A DNA stretch of 32,757 nt from contig JAKCCP010000112.1 of assembly GCA_021841985.1 (NCBI GenBank), positions 1 through 32,757 of the forward strand, given 5' to 3'. The translations under genes and the position numbers were made by a program. Every line of letters begins with the position of its first letter. The stretch's first letter is position 1. This document shows positions 17,983 through 26,878 of this stretch, one piece after another. This DNA comes from Pseudomonadota bacterium. GTDB taxonomy: Bacteria; Pseudomonadota; Alphaproteobacteria; Acetobacterales; Acetobacteraceae. Below the pieces are notes generated by a model. It made no database searches. It was not told the origin of the DNA and saw nothing but the letters and a program-made list of their open reading frames with translations.

Positions 17983-18009
17983 CCCCCTCGCCGCAAGCCG
18001 GCGAGGGGG
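17983..18009. repeat. REP-like GC-rich perfect hairpin upstream of the acyl-CoA dehydrogenase operon
   Basis: An 11-bp perfect stem CCCCCTCGCCG/CGGCGAGGGGG (17983-17993 and 17999-18009) encloses a CAAGC loop. It occupies the 112-bp divergent gap between the DUF3237 gene and the acyl-CoA dehydrogenase gene, ending 47 bp before the latter's start. No T-tract follows on either strand. Its shape resembles dispersed CCCTC…GAGGG palindromes known from alphaproteobacterial genomes. It would form a strong hairpin in the leader of any operon transcript starting upstream. Confidence 0.65.
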
Positions 18010-18056
18010 TTACGGGCCAGCAAAACCGCGCTAGCCTGGGGTTGGGAGGGGCGATG

Positions 18057-19196
18057 ATGGATTTCGATCTTTCTGAAGACCAGCGGGCGTTTCAGGAAAC
18101 CGCGCGGCAGTTCGCGAGCGCGCAACTCGCGCCCCACGCGGCGCGCTGGGACGAGGAGCGGATTTTTCCCCGCGAGGCGCTGCGCGAGGCGGCCCAACTC
18201 GGCTTCGCCGGCATCTATACGCGCGAGGCGATGGGCGGCAGCGGGCTCGGCCGGCTCGACGCCGCGCTGATTTTCGAGGAACTGGCGCACGCCGATCCCT
18301 CGACCGCGGCGTTCCTCTCAATCCACAACATGGTCGCCTGGATGATCGATCGCTTCGGCGATGGCCCCCAGCAGGCGCGCTTCCTGCCTGCCATGATGCG
18401 CATGGACACCATCGCGAGCTATTGCCTGACCGAGCCCGGCGCGGGGTCGGATGCCGCGAGCCTCGCCACGCGGGCCCGGCGCGAGGGCGATCACTATGTC
18501 CTCGACGGCACCAAGGCGTTCATTTCCGGCGGCGGCGCGAGCGATCTCTACGCGGTGATGGCGCGCACCGGGGTGGCCGGGCCGCGTGGCATCTCCTGCC
18601 TCCTGGTGGAAAAGGGCACGCCGGGGCTTTCCTTTGGCAGACCTGAGAAAAAACTCGGCTGGAACAGCCAGCCGACGACGCTGGTGCGGTTCGAGAACTG
18701 CCTCGTGCCGGTGGCCAACCGGCTCGGCGCCGAGGGCGAGGGGTTTCGCTTCGCCATGGCCGGGCTCGATGGCGGACGGGTGAATATCGCCGCCTGCTCG
18801 CTCGGCGGCGCGCGCGCCTGCCTCGAGGCGGCGCTGGCCTATGTCAAGGAACGCCGCCAGTTCGGCAAGCGGCTCGCCGATTTCCAGGCGCTGCAATTCC
18901 GTCTCGCCGACATGGCGACCGAGCTGGAGGCATCGCGGCTGCTGGTGCATCGCGCCGCTGTGGCGCTCGACCGGGGGGCCAGTGACGCGAGCCCGCGCGC
19001 CGCCATGGCCAAGCGCTTCGCCACAGACACCTGTTACCGCATCGTCGATGAAGCGCTGCAGCTACATGGCGGCTATGGCTATATCAAGGACTATGCGATC
19101 GAGCGCTATCTGCGTGATCTCCGCGTGCATCGCATCCTCGAAGGCACCAACGAAATCATGCGCGTGATCATCGCGCGGGCGCTGCTGGAAGCGTAG
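18057..19196 (+). CDS. Acyl-CoA dehydrogenase, isobutyryl-CoA-dehydrogenase-like
   Basis: FAD-dependent acyl-CoA dehydrogenase of 379 residues, first gene of a branched-chain catabolic operon. The domains are N-terminal helical (MDFDLSEDQRAFQETARQFA), middle beta (CLTEPGAGSDAASL, GTKAFISGGG) and C-terminal helical (YVKERRQFGKRLADFQALQF, LQLHGGYGYIKDY). The likely catalytic base is Glu362 in ILEGTNEIMRVII, the position used by isobutyryl-CoA and short-chain dehydrogenases and unlike the internal Glu of isovaleryl-CoA dehydrogenase. The downstream 3-hydroxyisobutyrate dehydrogenase gene supports a role in valine breakdown (isobutyryl-CoA to methacrylyl-CoA). Of two adjacent ATGs (18054, 18057), the second has better spacing (7 nt) from GGAGG. 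Substrate preference is inferred from family and context. Confidence 0.9.
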   Translation: MDFDLSEDQRAFQETARQFASAQLAPHAARWDEERIFPREALREAAQLGFAGIYTREAMGGSGLGRLDAALIFEELAHADPSTAAFLSIHNMVAWMIDRFGDGPQQARFLPAMMRMDTIASYCLTEPGAGSDAASLATRARREGDHYVLDGTKAFISGGGASDLYAVMARTGVAGPRGISCLLVEKGTPGLSFGRPEKKLGWNSQPTTLVRFENCLVPVANRLGAEGEGFRFAMAGLDGGRVNIAACSLGGARACLEAALAYVKERRQFGKRLADFQALQFRLADMATELEASRLLVHRAAVALDRGASDASPRAAMAKRFATDTCYRIVDEALQLHGGYGYIKDYAIERYLRDLRVHRILEGTNEIMRVIIARALLEA

Positions 19197-19209
19197 GGGG
19201 AGTGCGACA

Positions 19210-20130
19210 ATGACGGAGATCGCGTTCATCGGGCTCGGCAACATGGGCGGGCCGATGGCGGAAAATCTGCTCAAGGCGGGCCATCACGTGACCGGCTTCG
19301 ACATCGAGCCGGGGGCATGCGCGCGGCATCGCGCGGCGGGCGGCAGCCTGGCCGAAAGCGCCGCCAGCGCGGCGGCGGCGGCGGAAATCGTGATCAGCAT
19401 GCTGCCCGCCGGCAGCCATGTACGCGATCTCTATCTCGGCACGGGCGGGGTGATCGCCGCGACGCGCGGGCGCGACGTGCTGCTCATCGATGGCTCGACG
19501 ATCGATGTCGCAACGGCGCGCGCTGTCGCCGCGGCGGCGCGGGAGGCCGGGCTCGCGATGCTCGACGCGCCGGTCTCGGGCGGTGTCGGCGGCGCGGTCG
19601 CCGGGACGCTCACCTTCATGGTGGGCGGCGAGGATGCGGCGTTCGCTCGTGCCCGACCGATCCTCGCCGCGATGGGCCGCAACATCGTCCATGCCGGCGC
19701 GGCCGGAGCGGGACAGGCGGCGAAGATCTGCAACAACATGATCCTCGGCGTCTCGATGCTCGCGGTCTGCGAGGCCTTCGTGCTCGCCGATCGTCTGGGG
19801 CTTGCGCGCGAAAAACTCTTCGAGGTGAGTTCGACCGCCTCGGGCCAGTGCTGGTCGCTCACCTCCTATTGCCCGGTGCCCGGCCCGGTGCCGGGCGCGC
19901 CCTCGAACCGTGACTACGCGCCGGGTTTTGCCACCGCGCTGATGCTCAAGGATCTCCGGCTCGCGCAGATGGCCGCGGTGGACGCGGGCGCCAAAACCCC
20001 GCTCGGCGCCGCGGCCGCCGCGCTTTATGGCGAGATCAGCGAAGCCGGCCTCGCGCGCAAGGATTTTTCCGTGGCCTTCCGCTGGCTGAGCGATCAGAGC
20101 ACCGCGGCGGCGGGGGATGAGCCGCGATGA
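19210..20130 (+). CDS. mmsB: 3-hydroxyisobutyrate dehydrogenase
   Basis: NAD-dependent beta-hydroxyacid dehydrogenase oxidising 3-hydroxyisobutyrate to methylmalonate semialdehyde in valine degradation. It has 306 residues. The N-terminal Rossmann motif IAFIGLGNMGGPMAENL, the substrate-binding segment LDAPVSGGVGGAVAGTLTFM (about residues 118-137) and the catalytic Lys172 in GQAAKICNNMILG are all present. The C-terminal helical domain ends in KDFSVAFRWL. It starts 13 bp after the acyl-CoA dehydrogenase stop, with GGGGGAG upstream, and overlaps the next gene by 4 bp. Related tartronate semialdehyde reductases share the fold, but the valine context favours MmsB. Confidence 0.93.
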   Translation: MTEIAFIGLGNMGGPMAENLLKAGHHVTGFDIEPGACARHRAAGGSLAESAASAAAAAEIVISMLPAGSHVRDLYLGTGGVIAATRGRDVLLIDGSTIDVATARAVAAAAREAGLAMLDAPVSGGVGGAVAGTLTFMVGGEDAAFARARPILAAMGRNIVHAGAAGAGQAAKICNNMILGVSMLAVCEAFVLADRLGLAREKLFEVSSTASGQCWSLTSYCPVPGPVPGAPSNRDYAPGFATALMLKDLRLAQMAAVDAGAKTPLGAAAAALYGEISEAGLARKDFSVAFRWLSDQSTAAAGDEPR

Positions 20131-21812
20131 GCACCGAAGCATTTCGCGCCGCCCGCGATTTCCTGCTCGCACACCGCCTCGACCATGATCGCGCCGCACG
20201 GGAATTCCGCTGGCCTGAGCTTGATAAATTCAATTGGGCGCTGGACTGGTTCGATTCACTCGCCGCCGGTCCGGCGGCCGATCAGCCAGCGCTGGTGATC
20301 GTCGGCGAGGGTGCGGCGCGTTTTACCTTCGCCGAGCTTGCCGCGCGCTCGAACCAGCTCGCCAATGGTCTCCGCGCGCAGGGCGTGCGCCGTGGTGATC
20401 GTATCCTGGTGATGCTCGGCAATGTCGCACCGCTCTGGGAGGTGATGCTCGCGGCGATGAAACTCGGCGCCGTCGTTGTCCCCGCGACGACGCTTCTGAC
20501 GCCGGCCGATCTCGCCGATCGTTTCGCGCGCGGGCGGGTGCGGTTTCTCGTCACCGATGCCAGCGAGGCGGCGAAGTTCGAAGGGCTTGATCCGGCCGTC
20601 CGGCGCATCGGCGTTGGCCAGGCGCCCGCCGGCTGGATCGTCTATGAAACTCTCCTGGCTCAGTCAGCGGCGTTCACGCCTGACGCCGTGACCAAGGCGG
20701 ATGATCCGCTGCTGCTCTATTTCACCTCGGGCACCACGGCGCGGCCGAAGCTGGTGCTGCACAGCCACCGCTCCTACCCCGTGGGCCATCTCTCGACGAT
20801 GTACTGGCTTGGGCTGCAACCCGGTGATCTGCATCTCAATGTCTCCTCGCCGGGCTGGGCCAAGCACGCCTGGAGCTGCTTCTTCGCGCCGTGGAACGCG
20901 GGTGCCGCGGTCTTCATCTTCAACCAGCCGCGCTTCGATGCGCGCCGCCTGCTCGATGCCATCGTCGCGCATCAGGTGACGACGCTCTGCGCCCCGCCCA
21001 CCGTCTGGCGCATGCTGATCCAGGAAGATCTCGGCACCTGGAAGACGCATCTGCGCGAGGTCACCGGCGCCGGCGAGCCGCTCAACCCGGAGGTGATCGA
21101 GCAGGTCGAACGCGCCTGGGGGCTCATCATCCGCGACGGCTACGGTCAGACCGAAACCACCGCGCAGATCGGCAATCCGCCGGGGCAGAAGGTGAAGCCC
21201 GGCTCGATGGGTCGGCCGCTGCCGGGCTATCGCATCGTACTGCTCGACGCGGAGGACAACGAGGCCGACGAGGGCGCGGTGTGCATCGCCCTCGACCCGC
21301 CGCCCGCCGGCCTGATGCGTGGGTATCAGGACGAGGGCGGCGAGATTGTCCCCGTGAGCGGGCATTATTATCGCACCGGCGATGTCGCCTCCCGCGACGC
21401 CGAGGGATATCTCACCTATGTCGGCCGCGCCGATGATATTTTTAAGGCGTCCGATTACCGCATCAGCCCGTTCGAGCTGGAAAGCGCGTTGATCGAGCAC
21501 GCGGCGGTGATGGAAGCGGCCGTCGTGCCCGCGCCCGATCCGCTCCGGCTGGCGGTGCCGAAAGCCTATCTCGCGCTGGCCCCGGGGTTTTCTCCGGATC
21601 GCGCGACGGCGCTCGATATTTTCCGCCATATCCGCGCCCGGCTCGCGCCCTACAAGCGCATCCGGCGGATCGAATTCGCCGAGCTGCCGAAAACCATATC
21701 GGGCAAAATACGCCGCGTTGAGCTGCGCCGCGCCGAGGCCGCGGGCGCGGCCGCCCGGCCGGCTATGGAATATCGCGAAGAGGATTTTCCCGAACTGCGT
21801 TCCGGGGAATAG
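20127..21812 (+). CDS. AMP-forming acyl-CoA synthetase (short/medium or branched chain)
   Basis: Activates a carboxylic acid with ATP and CoA through an acyl-adenylate. It has 561 residues. An N-terminal segment typical of acetyl-CoA-synthetase-like and ACSM-type enzymes ([24 protein letters not shown]) precedes the ATP-binding loop [13 protein letters not shown] (about residues 199-211). The adenylate motif DGYGQTETT, the [13 protein letters not shown] hinge region and catalytic Lys527 in [12 protein letters not shown] follow. It lies between valine and leucine genes and is coupled to mmsB by an ATGA overlap. This suggests it feeds isobutyrate, isovalerate or a similar acid into the pathway; the sequence cannot decide the substrate. 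It belongs to a different subgroup from the second ligase in the window (28375-30147). Confidence 0.9.
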   Translation: MSTEAFRAARDFLLAHRLDHDRAAREFRWPELDKFNWALDWFDSLAAGPAADQPALVIVGEGAARFTFAELAARSNQLANGLRAQGVRRGDRILVMLGNVAPLWEVMLAAMKLGAVVVPATTLLTPADLADRFARGRVRFLVTDASEAAKFEGLDPAVRRIGVGQAPAGWIVYETLLAQSAAFTPDAVTKADDPLLLYFTSGTTARPKLVLHSHRSYPVGHLSTMYWLGLQPGDLHLNVSSPGWAKHAWSCFFAPWNAGAAVFIFNQPRFDARRLLDAIVAHQVTTLCAPPTVWRMLIQEDLGTWKTHLREVTGAGEPLNPEVIEQVERAWGLIIRDGYGQTETTAQIGNPPGQKVKPGSMGRPLPGYRIVLLDAEDNEADEGAVCIALDPPPAGLMRGYQDEGGEIVPVSGHYYRTGDVASRDAEGYLTYVGRADDIFKASDYRISPFELESALIEHAAVMEAAVVPAPDPLRLAVPKAYLALAPGFSPDRATALDIFRHIRARLAPYKRIRRIEFAELPKTISGKIRRVELRRAEAAGAAARPAMEYREEDFPELRSGE

Positions 21813-21826
21813 ACGGGAGCAAGATG

Positions 21827-23002
21827 ATGGCTGGGGTCAACGCGTTTCGCGGCTTGAATTTCGGTCTCGGCGAGCCGATCGAGATGTTGCGGGAACAAAT
21901 CAAGCGATTCTGCGACGATGAGATTGCCCCGCGCGCCGCAGCGATCGACCGGGAGAATAATTTCCCGGCCGATCTCTGGCAAAAGTTCGGCGCCCTCGGG
22001 CTGCTCGGCATTACCGTCGCCGAGGAGGACGGGGGCGCCGGACAGGGCTATCTCGCGCATTGCGTGGTGATGGAGGAAATCAGCCGCGCCTCCGCATCCG
22101 TCGGGCTGTCCTATGGCGCGCATTCCAATCTCTGCGTCAATCAGATCCGCCGCAACGGCACGCCCGAACAGCGCCGCCGCTTTCTGCCCCGGTTGATTTC
22201 CGGCGAGCATGTCGGGGCGCTTGCGATGAGCGAACCCGGAGCCGGATCGGATGTCGTCGCGATGCGCCTGCGCGCCGAGCGGCGCGGCGATCGCTACGTG
22301 CTGAACGGCACCAAGATGTGGATCACCAACGGCCCCGATGCCGATGTTCTCGTGGTCTATGGCAAGACCGAACCCGATGCCGGGCCGCGCGGCATCACCG
22401 CTTTCATCGTTGAGCGCGGCATGGCGGGTTTTTCCTGCGCGCAAAAGCTCGACAAGCTCGGCATGCGCGGCTCGAACACCGGCGAGCTGGTTTTCAACGA
22501 ATGCGAGGTACCGACGGAAAACCTGCTCGGCCGGGTGAACGAGGGCGTGCGCGTGCTGATGAGCGGGCTCGACTACGAACGCACGGTGCTGGCGGCGGGG
22601 CCCTTGGGCATCATGCAGGCCTGCATGGATGTGGTGCTGCCCTATGTCCACGAGCGCCGGCAATTCGGCCAACCGATCGGCGAATTTCAGCTCATGCAGG
22701 GCAAGATCGCGGATATGTACACGACGATGAATGCGACGCGGGCCTATGTCTATGCGGTTGCCAATGCCTGCGATCGCGGCGAGACGGCGCGCAAGGACGC
22801 CGCCGGGGCAATTTTGTTCGCCGCCGAAAAGGCCACCTGGATGGCGCTGGAAGCGATCCAGTGTCTTGGTGGCAATGGTTATATCAACGACTATCCGACC
22901 GGGCGGCTGCTACGCGATGCCAAACTCTATGAGATCGGCGCTGGCACCTCGGAAATCCGGCGCATGCTGATCGGGCGCGAAATCTTCAACGAGACTGCTT
23001 GA
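21827..23002 (+). CDS. ivd: Isovaleryl-CoA dehydrogenase
   Basis: FAD enzyme converting isovaleryl-CoA to 3-methylcrotonyl-CoA in leucine degradation (LiuA/IVD). From the second of two adjacent ATGs it has 391 residues; GGGAG lies 7 nt before 21827, against 4 nt for 21824. Its landmarks are [33 protein letters not shown] and [15 protein letters not shown], plus [21 protein letters not shown] near the C-terminus. The catalytic base is the IVD-type internal glutamate, Glu251 in [10 protein letters not shown]. The position used by most other acyl-CoA dehydrogenases is not Glu here (GAGTSEIRR), a diagnostic pair. Directly upstream of both methylcrotonyl-CoA carboxylase subunits, it fits the next reaction exactly. 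Confidence 0.96.
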   Translation: MAGVNAFRGLNFGLGEPIEMLREQIKRFCDDEIAPRAAAIDRENNFPADLWQKFGALGLLGITVAEEDGGAGQGYLAHCVVMEEISRASASVGLSYGAHSNLCVNQIRRNGTPEQRRRFLPRLISGEHVGALAMSEPGAGSDVVAMRLRAERRGDRYVLNGTKMWITNGPDADVLVVYGKTEPDAGPRGITAFIVERGMAGFSCAQKLDKLGMRGSNTGELVFNECEVPTENLLGRVNEGVRVLMSGLDYERTVLAAGPLGIMQACMDVVLPYVHERRQFGQPIGEFQLMQGKIADMYTTMNATRAYVYAVANACDRGETARKDAAGAILFAAEKATWMALEAIQCLGGNGYINDYPTGRLLRDAKLYEIGAGTSEIRRMLIGREIFNETA

Positions 23003-23005
23003 GCA

Positions 23006-24610
23006 ATGCAACTTACGTCCGAGATAGACCTGCGCGGCGCTGAATTTCGTGAAAATCAGGCGGCGATGGCAGCCTTGCTCGCCGATCTCCGGGGCACGCT
23101 TGACCGCATCGCCGAGGGCGGCGGCAGTGCCGCGCGCGAGAAGCATCTCGCGCGCGGCAAGATGGTGGCGCGTGATCGGATACGCAATCTTCTTGATCCT
23201 GGCTCGCCATTTCTTGAACTCTCGCCGCTTGCCGCATACGGGATGTATGAAGGCGAAGTGCCGGCGGGCGGCATCGTTACCGGCATCGGCCGTATTAATG
23301 GGTGCCAATGCATGGTGATCGCCAACGACGCGACGGTGAAGGGCGGCTCTTATTATCCGATTACCGTCAAGAAGCACCTGCGCGCGCAGGAAATCGCCGC
23401 GACCAACCGTCTACCTTGTCTTTATCTCGTCGATTCGGGTGGCGCCAATCTGCCGAATCAGGATGAGGTGTTTCCTGATCGCGACCATTTCGGGCGGATT
23501 TTCTACAACCAGGCCAACATGTCGGCCGCCGGCATCGCGCAGATCGCCCTGGTGATGGGATCCTGCACGGCGGGCGGCGCCTATGTGCCGGCGATGTCGG
23601 ATGAAACCATCATCGTGCGCGATCAAGGCACGATTTTTCTTGGCGGCCCGCCTTTGGTGAAGGCCGCGACCGGCGAAGTGGTGAGCGCCGAGGATCTTGG
23701 CGGTGGCGATCTCCATAGCCGTGTCTCGGGTGTCGCCGATCATCTCGCGGAGAACGATGCGCACGCGCTGGCCATCGCGCGCGAGGTCATGGCCCATCTC
23801 AACATCCGCAAAACGCCGGAACTGGCAATACGCGAGCCATCGCCGCCGGCTTACGATCCCGCCGAGCTATATGGTGTGATCCCGAAAGAGCCACGCCAGA
23901 GCTACGACGTGCGCGAGGTCATCGCCCGCCTCGTCGATCGCAGCGAATTCCACGAATTCAAGCGTCTCTATGGCGCGACCTTGGTGACCGGGTTTGCCCA
24001 TCTTGCCGGCTATCCGATCGGTATCGTCGCCAATAACGGCATCCTGTTCTCGGAATCCGCGCTCAAGGGCGCGCATTTCATCGAGTTGTGCGCGCAACGC
24101 GGCATTCCGCTGGTGTTTTTGCAGAATATCACCGGGTTCATGGTCGGGCGGAAATACGAGGCGGGCGGCATCGCCAAGGATGGCGCGAAGCTGGTGACAG
24201 CGGTTGCGACGGCCAATGTGCCGAAATTCACCGTGATCATTGGCGGTAGTTTCGGGGCCGGCAATTATGGCATGTGCGGCCGCGCCTATGGCCCGCGTTT
24301 TCTCTATATGTGGCCGAATGCGCGGATCAGCGTCATGGGCGGCGAGCAAGCGGCGAGCGTGCTCGCGCAGGTGCGGCGCGATAACATCGAGGCTCGCGGT
24401 GCCGTTTGGACGAAAGCGGAAGAGGACGCCTTCAAGGCACCGATCCGCGCGCAATATGAGACCCAGGGCCATCCCTATTACGCCTCGGCGCGGCTCTGGG
24501 ACGATGGCGTGATCGATCCGGCACAAACCCGGCAGGTCCTGGCGCTTTCCCTCTCGGCGGCGCTCAACGCGCCGATCGCGCCGACCCGCTTCGGCCTGTT
24601 CCGGATGTGA
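23006..24610 (+). CDS. mccB: 3-methylcrotonyl-CoA carboxylase, carboxyltransferase (beta) subunit
   Basis: Transfers CO2 from carboxybiotin to 3-methylcrotonyl-CoA, giving 3-methylglutaconyl-CoA (LiuB). It has 534 residues with the two crotonase-like carboxyltransferase halves. The N-half has [36 protein letters not shown] and [16 protein letters not shown]. The C-half has [36 protein letters not shown] and [16 protein letters not shown]. The [15 protein letters not shown] and [15 protein letters not shown] blocks are typical of MccB rather than propionyl-CoA carboxylase PccB. It follows ivd by 3 bp and its TGA falls just before the mccA start. Confidence 0.96.
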   Translation: MQLTSEIDLRGAEFRENQAAMAALLADLRGTLDRIAEGGGSAAREKHLARGKMVARDRIRNLLDPGSPFLELSPLAAYGMYEGEVPAGGIVTGIGRINGCQCMVIANDATVKGGSYYPITVKKHLRAQEIAATNRLPCLYLVDSGGANLPNQDEVFPDRDHFGRIFYNQANMSAAGIAQIALVMGSCTAGGAYVPAMSDETIIVRDQGTIFLGGPPLVKAATGEVVSAEDLGGGDLHSRVSGVADHLAENDAHALAIAREVMAHLNIRKTPELAIREPSPPAYDPAELYGVIPKEPRQSYDVREVIARLVDRSEFHEFKRLYGATLVTGFAHLAGYPIGIVANNGILFSESALKGAHFIELCAQRGIPLVFLQNITGFMVGRKYEAGGIAKDGAKLVTAVATANVPKFTVIIGGSFGAGNYGMCGRAYGPRFLYMWPNARISVMGGEQAASVLAQVRRDNIEARGAVWTKAEEDAFKAPIRAQYETQGHPYYASARLWDDGVIDPAQTRQVLALSLSAALNAPIAPTRFGLFRM

Positions 24611-24615
24611 CGCGC

Positions 24616-26628
24616 ATGTTCAGCAAAATCCTGATTGCCAACCGTGGCGAAATCGCATGCCGGGTGATACGCACGGCGCGCCGTCTCGGCATTGCCACGG
24701 TCGCGGTTTTTTCCGAGGCCGATCGCGCCGCGCTGCATGTCGAAAGCGCCGATGAGGCCATCGAGATCGGCCCAGCGCCGGCGCGTAAAAGCTATCTCGA
24801 TCCGGCCGCGATCATCGCCGCGGCGCGATCGAGCGGGGCCGAGGCGATCCATCCCGGCTATGGCTTTCTCTCGGAAAACGCCGAATTCGCCGAAAGCGTC
24901 GCCGCTTCCGGCCTGGTTTTCATCGGCCCGCCGGCCACCGCGATCCGCGCCATGGGGTCGAAATCGGCGGCCAAGACGCTGATGGCGGAATCCGGCGTGG
25001 CGCTGGTGCCGGGCTATCATGGCGCCCTGCAGGACGAGGCGACGCTGGCGGAGGCCGCTGCCCGCGTCGGCTATCCGGTGCTGATCAAGGCCTCGGCGGG
25101 GGGCGGTGGCAAAGGCATGCGCATCGTCGCGCGACCCGAGGATCTGGCGGTGGCGATGCAGGGGGCGAAGCGCGAGGCGCGCGCCGCGTTCGGCGATGAT
25201 CATGTTTTGATCGAGAAATATCTCGAACGCCCGCGCCATGTCGAGGTGCAGGTGTTCGCCGATACGCACGGCAACTGCATCCATCTTTTCGAGCGGGACT
25301 GCTCGATCCAGCGCCGCCACCAGAAGATCATCGAGGAGGCGCCGGCGCCGGGGCTCGATCCTGGTTTGCGCGCGGCGATCGGGGAGGCCGCGATCCGCGC
25401 CGCGCGCGCCGTGGGCTACGTCGGCGCCGGCACGGTGGAGTTCATCGTCGCCAATGGCGCGTTTCACTTCATGGAAATGAACACGCGCCTGCAGGTCGAA
25501 CACCCGGTGACGGAAATGATCACCGGGCTTGATCTCGTGGAATGGCAACTCCGCATCGCCGCCGGCGAACGGCTGCCGCTCGGCCAAGAGGACATCACAC
25601 TGACCGGCCACGCCATCGAGGCGCGTATCTATGCCGAGGATCCGGCGCGCGATTTCCTCCCCGCGACCGGGCGCATCCTGCATCTTCACACCCCCGACCC
25701 CGGCCCGCATGTGCGGATCGATACTGGGGTGCGGGAGGGCGACCGGATCGGTATCGAATACGATCCGATGATCGCCAAGCTGATCGTCTGGGATCGCGAC
25801 CGGGAGGCGGCGCGGCGACGGTTGGTTGGCGCGCTGGCGGCCTATGAGCTGGCCGGGGTGCGAACCAATCTGGCGCTGCTGCGGGCGATCGCCGGCCATC
25901 CCGGCTTTGCCGCCGCGGCGCCCGATACCGGCTTCATCGCCCGCCATCCCGAGCTGCTCGCCAGCCCGACCGGCGCCGCCCCGCCCGAGGCGCTCGCCGC
26001 TTGTGCCCTCGCGGTGCTACGCCAGCGCGAGGCGGTCGCGCGGGCGGCGGCCGAGGCCAGCGCCGATCCCGCCTCGCCCTGGGCGGCCGTGGATGGCTGG
26101 CGGCTGTTCGGCCGGGCGGCGCAGGAGGTTTTGCTGCGCGAGGGGGAAACCCTCCATGCCATCACGCTCCACGCGCCCGACGAGCCCGGCGCCGCCCCGA
26201 CCGATTGGCGGATCACCCTGCCGGGGGGGATTTTTCCGGTCGCGGGATCATGGCGGGGGAATCGGCTCCGTCTGCGGCTCGCCGGGCATGAGCGCGCGCT
26301 CAGCGTCGTCGCGGATGGCGAAACGCTGATCGTGCTCGCCGCCGGGGCAGCGTACCGTTTTCGCCTCTTCGACCCCGGCGCCACGGTCGGGGCCGAGAGC
26401 GCCAGCGGCGGGCGGGTGCTGGCGCCGATTCCGGGCTATGTCGGCAGCGTTCTCGTGGCGCCCGGGGAACAGGTCGCGCGCGGTCAGCGGCTGATCGTGC
26501 TGGAGGCGATGAAGATGGAGATCACGCTCACCGCGCCGTTCGCGGGCGTGGTGGTCTCGGTCTCGGCCGAAAGCGGCGCGATGGTCGAGGAAGGACGCGA
26601 GCTGGCGGTGGTCCGTCCGCTCGCCTGA
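24616..26628 (+). CDS. mccA: 3-methylcrotonyl-CoA carboxylase, biotin-containing (alpha) subunit
   Basis: ATP-dependent biotin carboxylase and biotin carrier of methylcrotonyl-CoA carboxylase (LiuD), 670 residues. The biotin carboxylase domain starts at residue 2 (FSKILIANRGEIACRVIRTA). It has the Gly-rich ATP-grasp loop KASAGGGGKGMRIV (about 157-170), ERDCSIQRRHQKIIEE and MNTRLQVEHPVTE. A BT/linker region follows, then a biotinyl domain whose carrier lysine is Lys633 in EAMKMEI. The ATG at 24616 is preferred because MFSKILIANRGE is the family N-terminus; a GTG at 24607 overlapping the mccB stop would add three residues. It is the last gene of the operon; a T-tract hairpin follows at 26684. 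Confidence 0.96.
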   Translation: MFSKILIANRGEIACRVIRTARRLGIATVAVFSEADRAALHVESADEAIEIGPAPARKSYLDPAAIIAAARSSGAEAIHPGYGFLSENAEFAESVAASGLVFIGPPATAIRAMGSKSAAKTLMAESGVALVPGYHGALQDEATLAEAAARVGYPVLIKASAGGGGKGMRIVARPEDLAVAMQGAKREARAAFGDDHVLIEKYLERPRHVEVQVFADTHGNCIHLFERDCSIQRRHQKIIEEAPAPGLDPGLRAAIGEAAIRAARAVGYVGAGTVEFIVANGAFHFMEMNTRLQVEHPVTEMITGLDLVEWQLRIAAGERLPLGQEDITLTGHAIEARIYAEDPARDFLPATGRILHLHTPDPGPHVRIDTGVREGDRIGIEYDPMIAKLIVWDRDREAARRRLVGALAAYELAGVRTNLALLRAIAGHPGFAAAAPDTGFIARHPELLASPTGAAPPEALAACALAVLRQREAVARAAAEASADPASPWAAVDGWRLFGRAAQEVLLREGETLHAITLHAPDEPGAAPTDWRITLPGGIFPVAGSWRGNRLRLRLAGHERALSVVADGETLIVLAAGAAYRFRLFDPGATVGAESASGGRVLAPIPGYVGSVLVAPGEQVARGQRLIVLEAMKMEITLTAPFAGVVVSVSAESGAMVEEGRELAVVRPLA

Positions 26629-26683
26629 AACCCGCGCCCCTGAGAGTTTGAAAAAGAATGCCTTCTTGCTCGGAAATCGACGG

Positions 26684-26716
26684 AAAAACGCCAATGTTTC
26701 CAGAGGGCGTTTTTTT
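26684..26716 (+). terminator. Probable intrinsic terminator of the mcc operon
   Basis: AAAAACGCC (26684-26692) pairs with GGCGTTTTT (26706-26714) around a 13-nt loop, and the T-run extends to seven (26710-26716). Four GC pairs followed by A-U pairs and a U-tract fit rho-independent termination 56 nt after the mccA stop. The stem is modest, so efficiency is uncertain. Confidence 0.5.
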
Positions 26717-26744
26717 CCAAGTTCGGTTGATTTTCAGGCTCTGA
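26701..26744 (+). repeat. 44-nt dispersed repeat, copy A (upstream of the MarR gene)
   Basis: The segment begins CAGAGGGC and ends CAGGCTCTGA. Ungapped alignment with the - strand of 30230-30273 gives 35 of 44 identical bases, with perfect blocks at both ends (8 and 10 nt). The ends CAGAG and CTCTG are themselves complementary. Upstream of both copies also lie a CCCTGAGAGT block (26638-26647 here) and an AAGA…TCTT dyad (26654-26667 here). Copy A points towards the MarR gene. Confidence 0.75.
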
Positions 26745-26780
26745 TCGGAATTACGGCCGAAGCGGTCGTTTCGAGGGTGG

Positions 26781-26809
26781 TTGAAACTCTCACGAAAACC
26801 TGATATCAC
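26781..26809 (+). promoter_or_regulatory. Predicted promoter of the MarR-family gene
   Basis: TTGAAA (26781-26786) and TATCAC (26804-26809) are 17 bp apart, and a TG one base before the -10 gives an extended -10 (TGATATCAC). Predicted transcription would begin around 26816, about 60 nt before the preferred GTG start. The -35 box is also the right-hand arm of the 12-bp inverted repeat that bounds 26641-26792. Confidence 0.55.
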
Positions 26810-26878
26810 GGGGCCGTGAAAAAGTTAAACCGGCGGGAACGCCTGGTACCACGCCGCCTTGGAGGCGAGCGAGGGAAC

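Larger units (their letters stand above)
26641..26792 (+). repeat. 152-bp intergenic segment bounded by a 12-bp inverted repeat
   Basis: TGAGAGTTTGAA (26641-26652) and the reverse complement of TTGAAACTCTCA (26781-26792) match at 11 of 12 positions. The segment starts 13 bp after the mccA stop and is less GC-rich than its surroundings. It contains a terminator-like hairpin and a 44-nt repeat with a second copy near 30.25 kb. The size and terminal inverted repeats recall a miniature mobile element, but I see no target-site duplication, so this is tentative. Confidence 0.45.

Noticed and set aside
20720..20762. Damaged ATP loop in the first acyl-CoA synthetase (TSGTTARPK instead of TSGTTGxPK)
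   Set aside because: The Ala variant followed by KLVLHSH is, as far as I know, normal for this acetyl-CoA-synthetase-like subgroup, and the catalytic lysine is intact.
26641..26792. Insertion sequence or confirmed MITE
   Set aside because: Terminal inverted repeats are visible, but there is no target-site duplication, no transposase and only a partial second copy. It is kept only as a tentative repeat.
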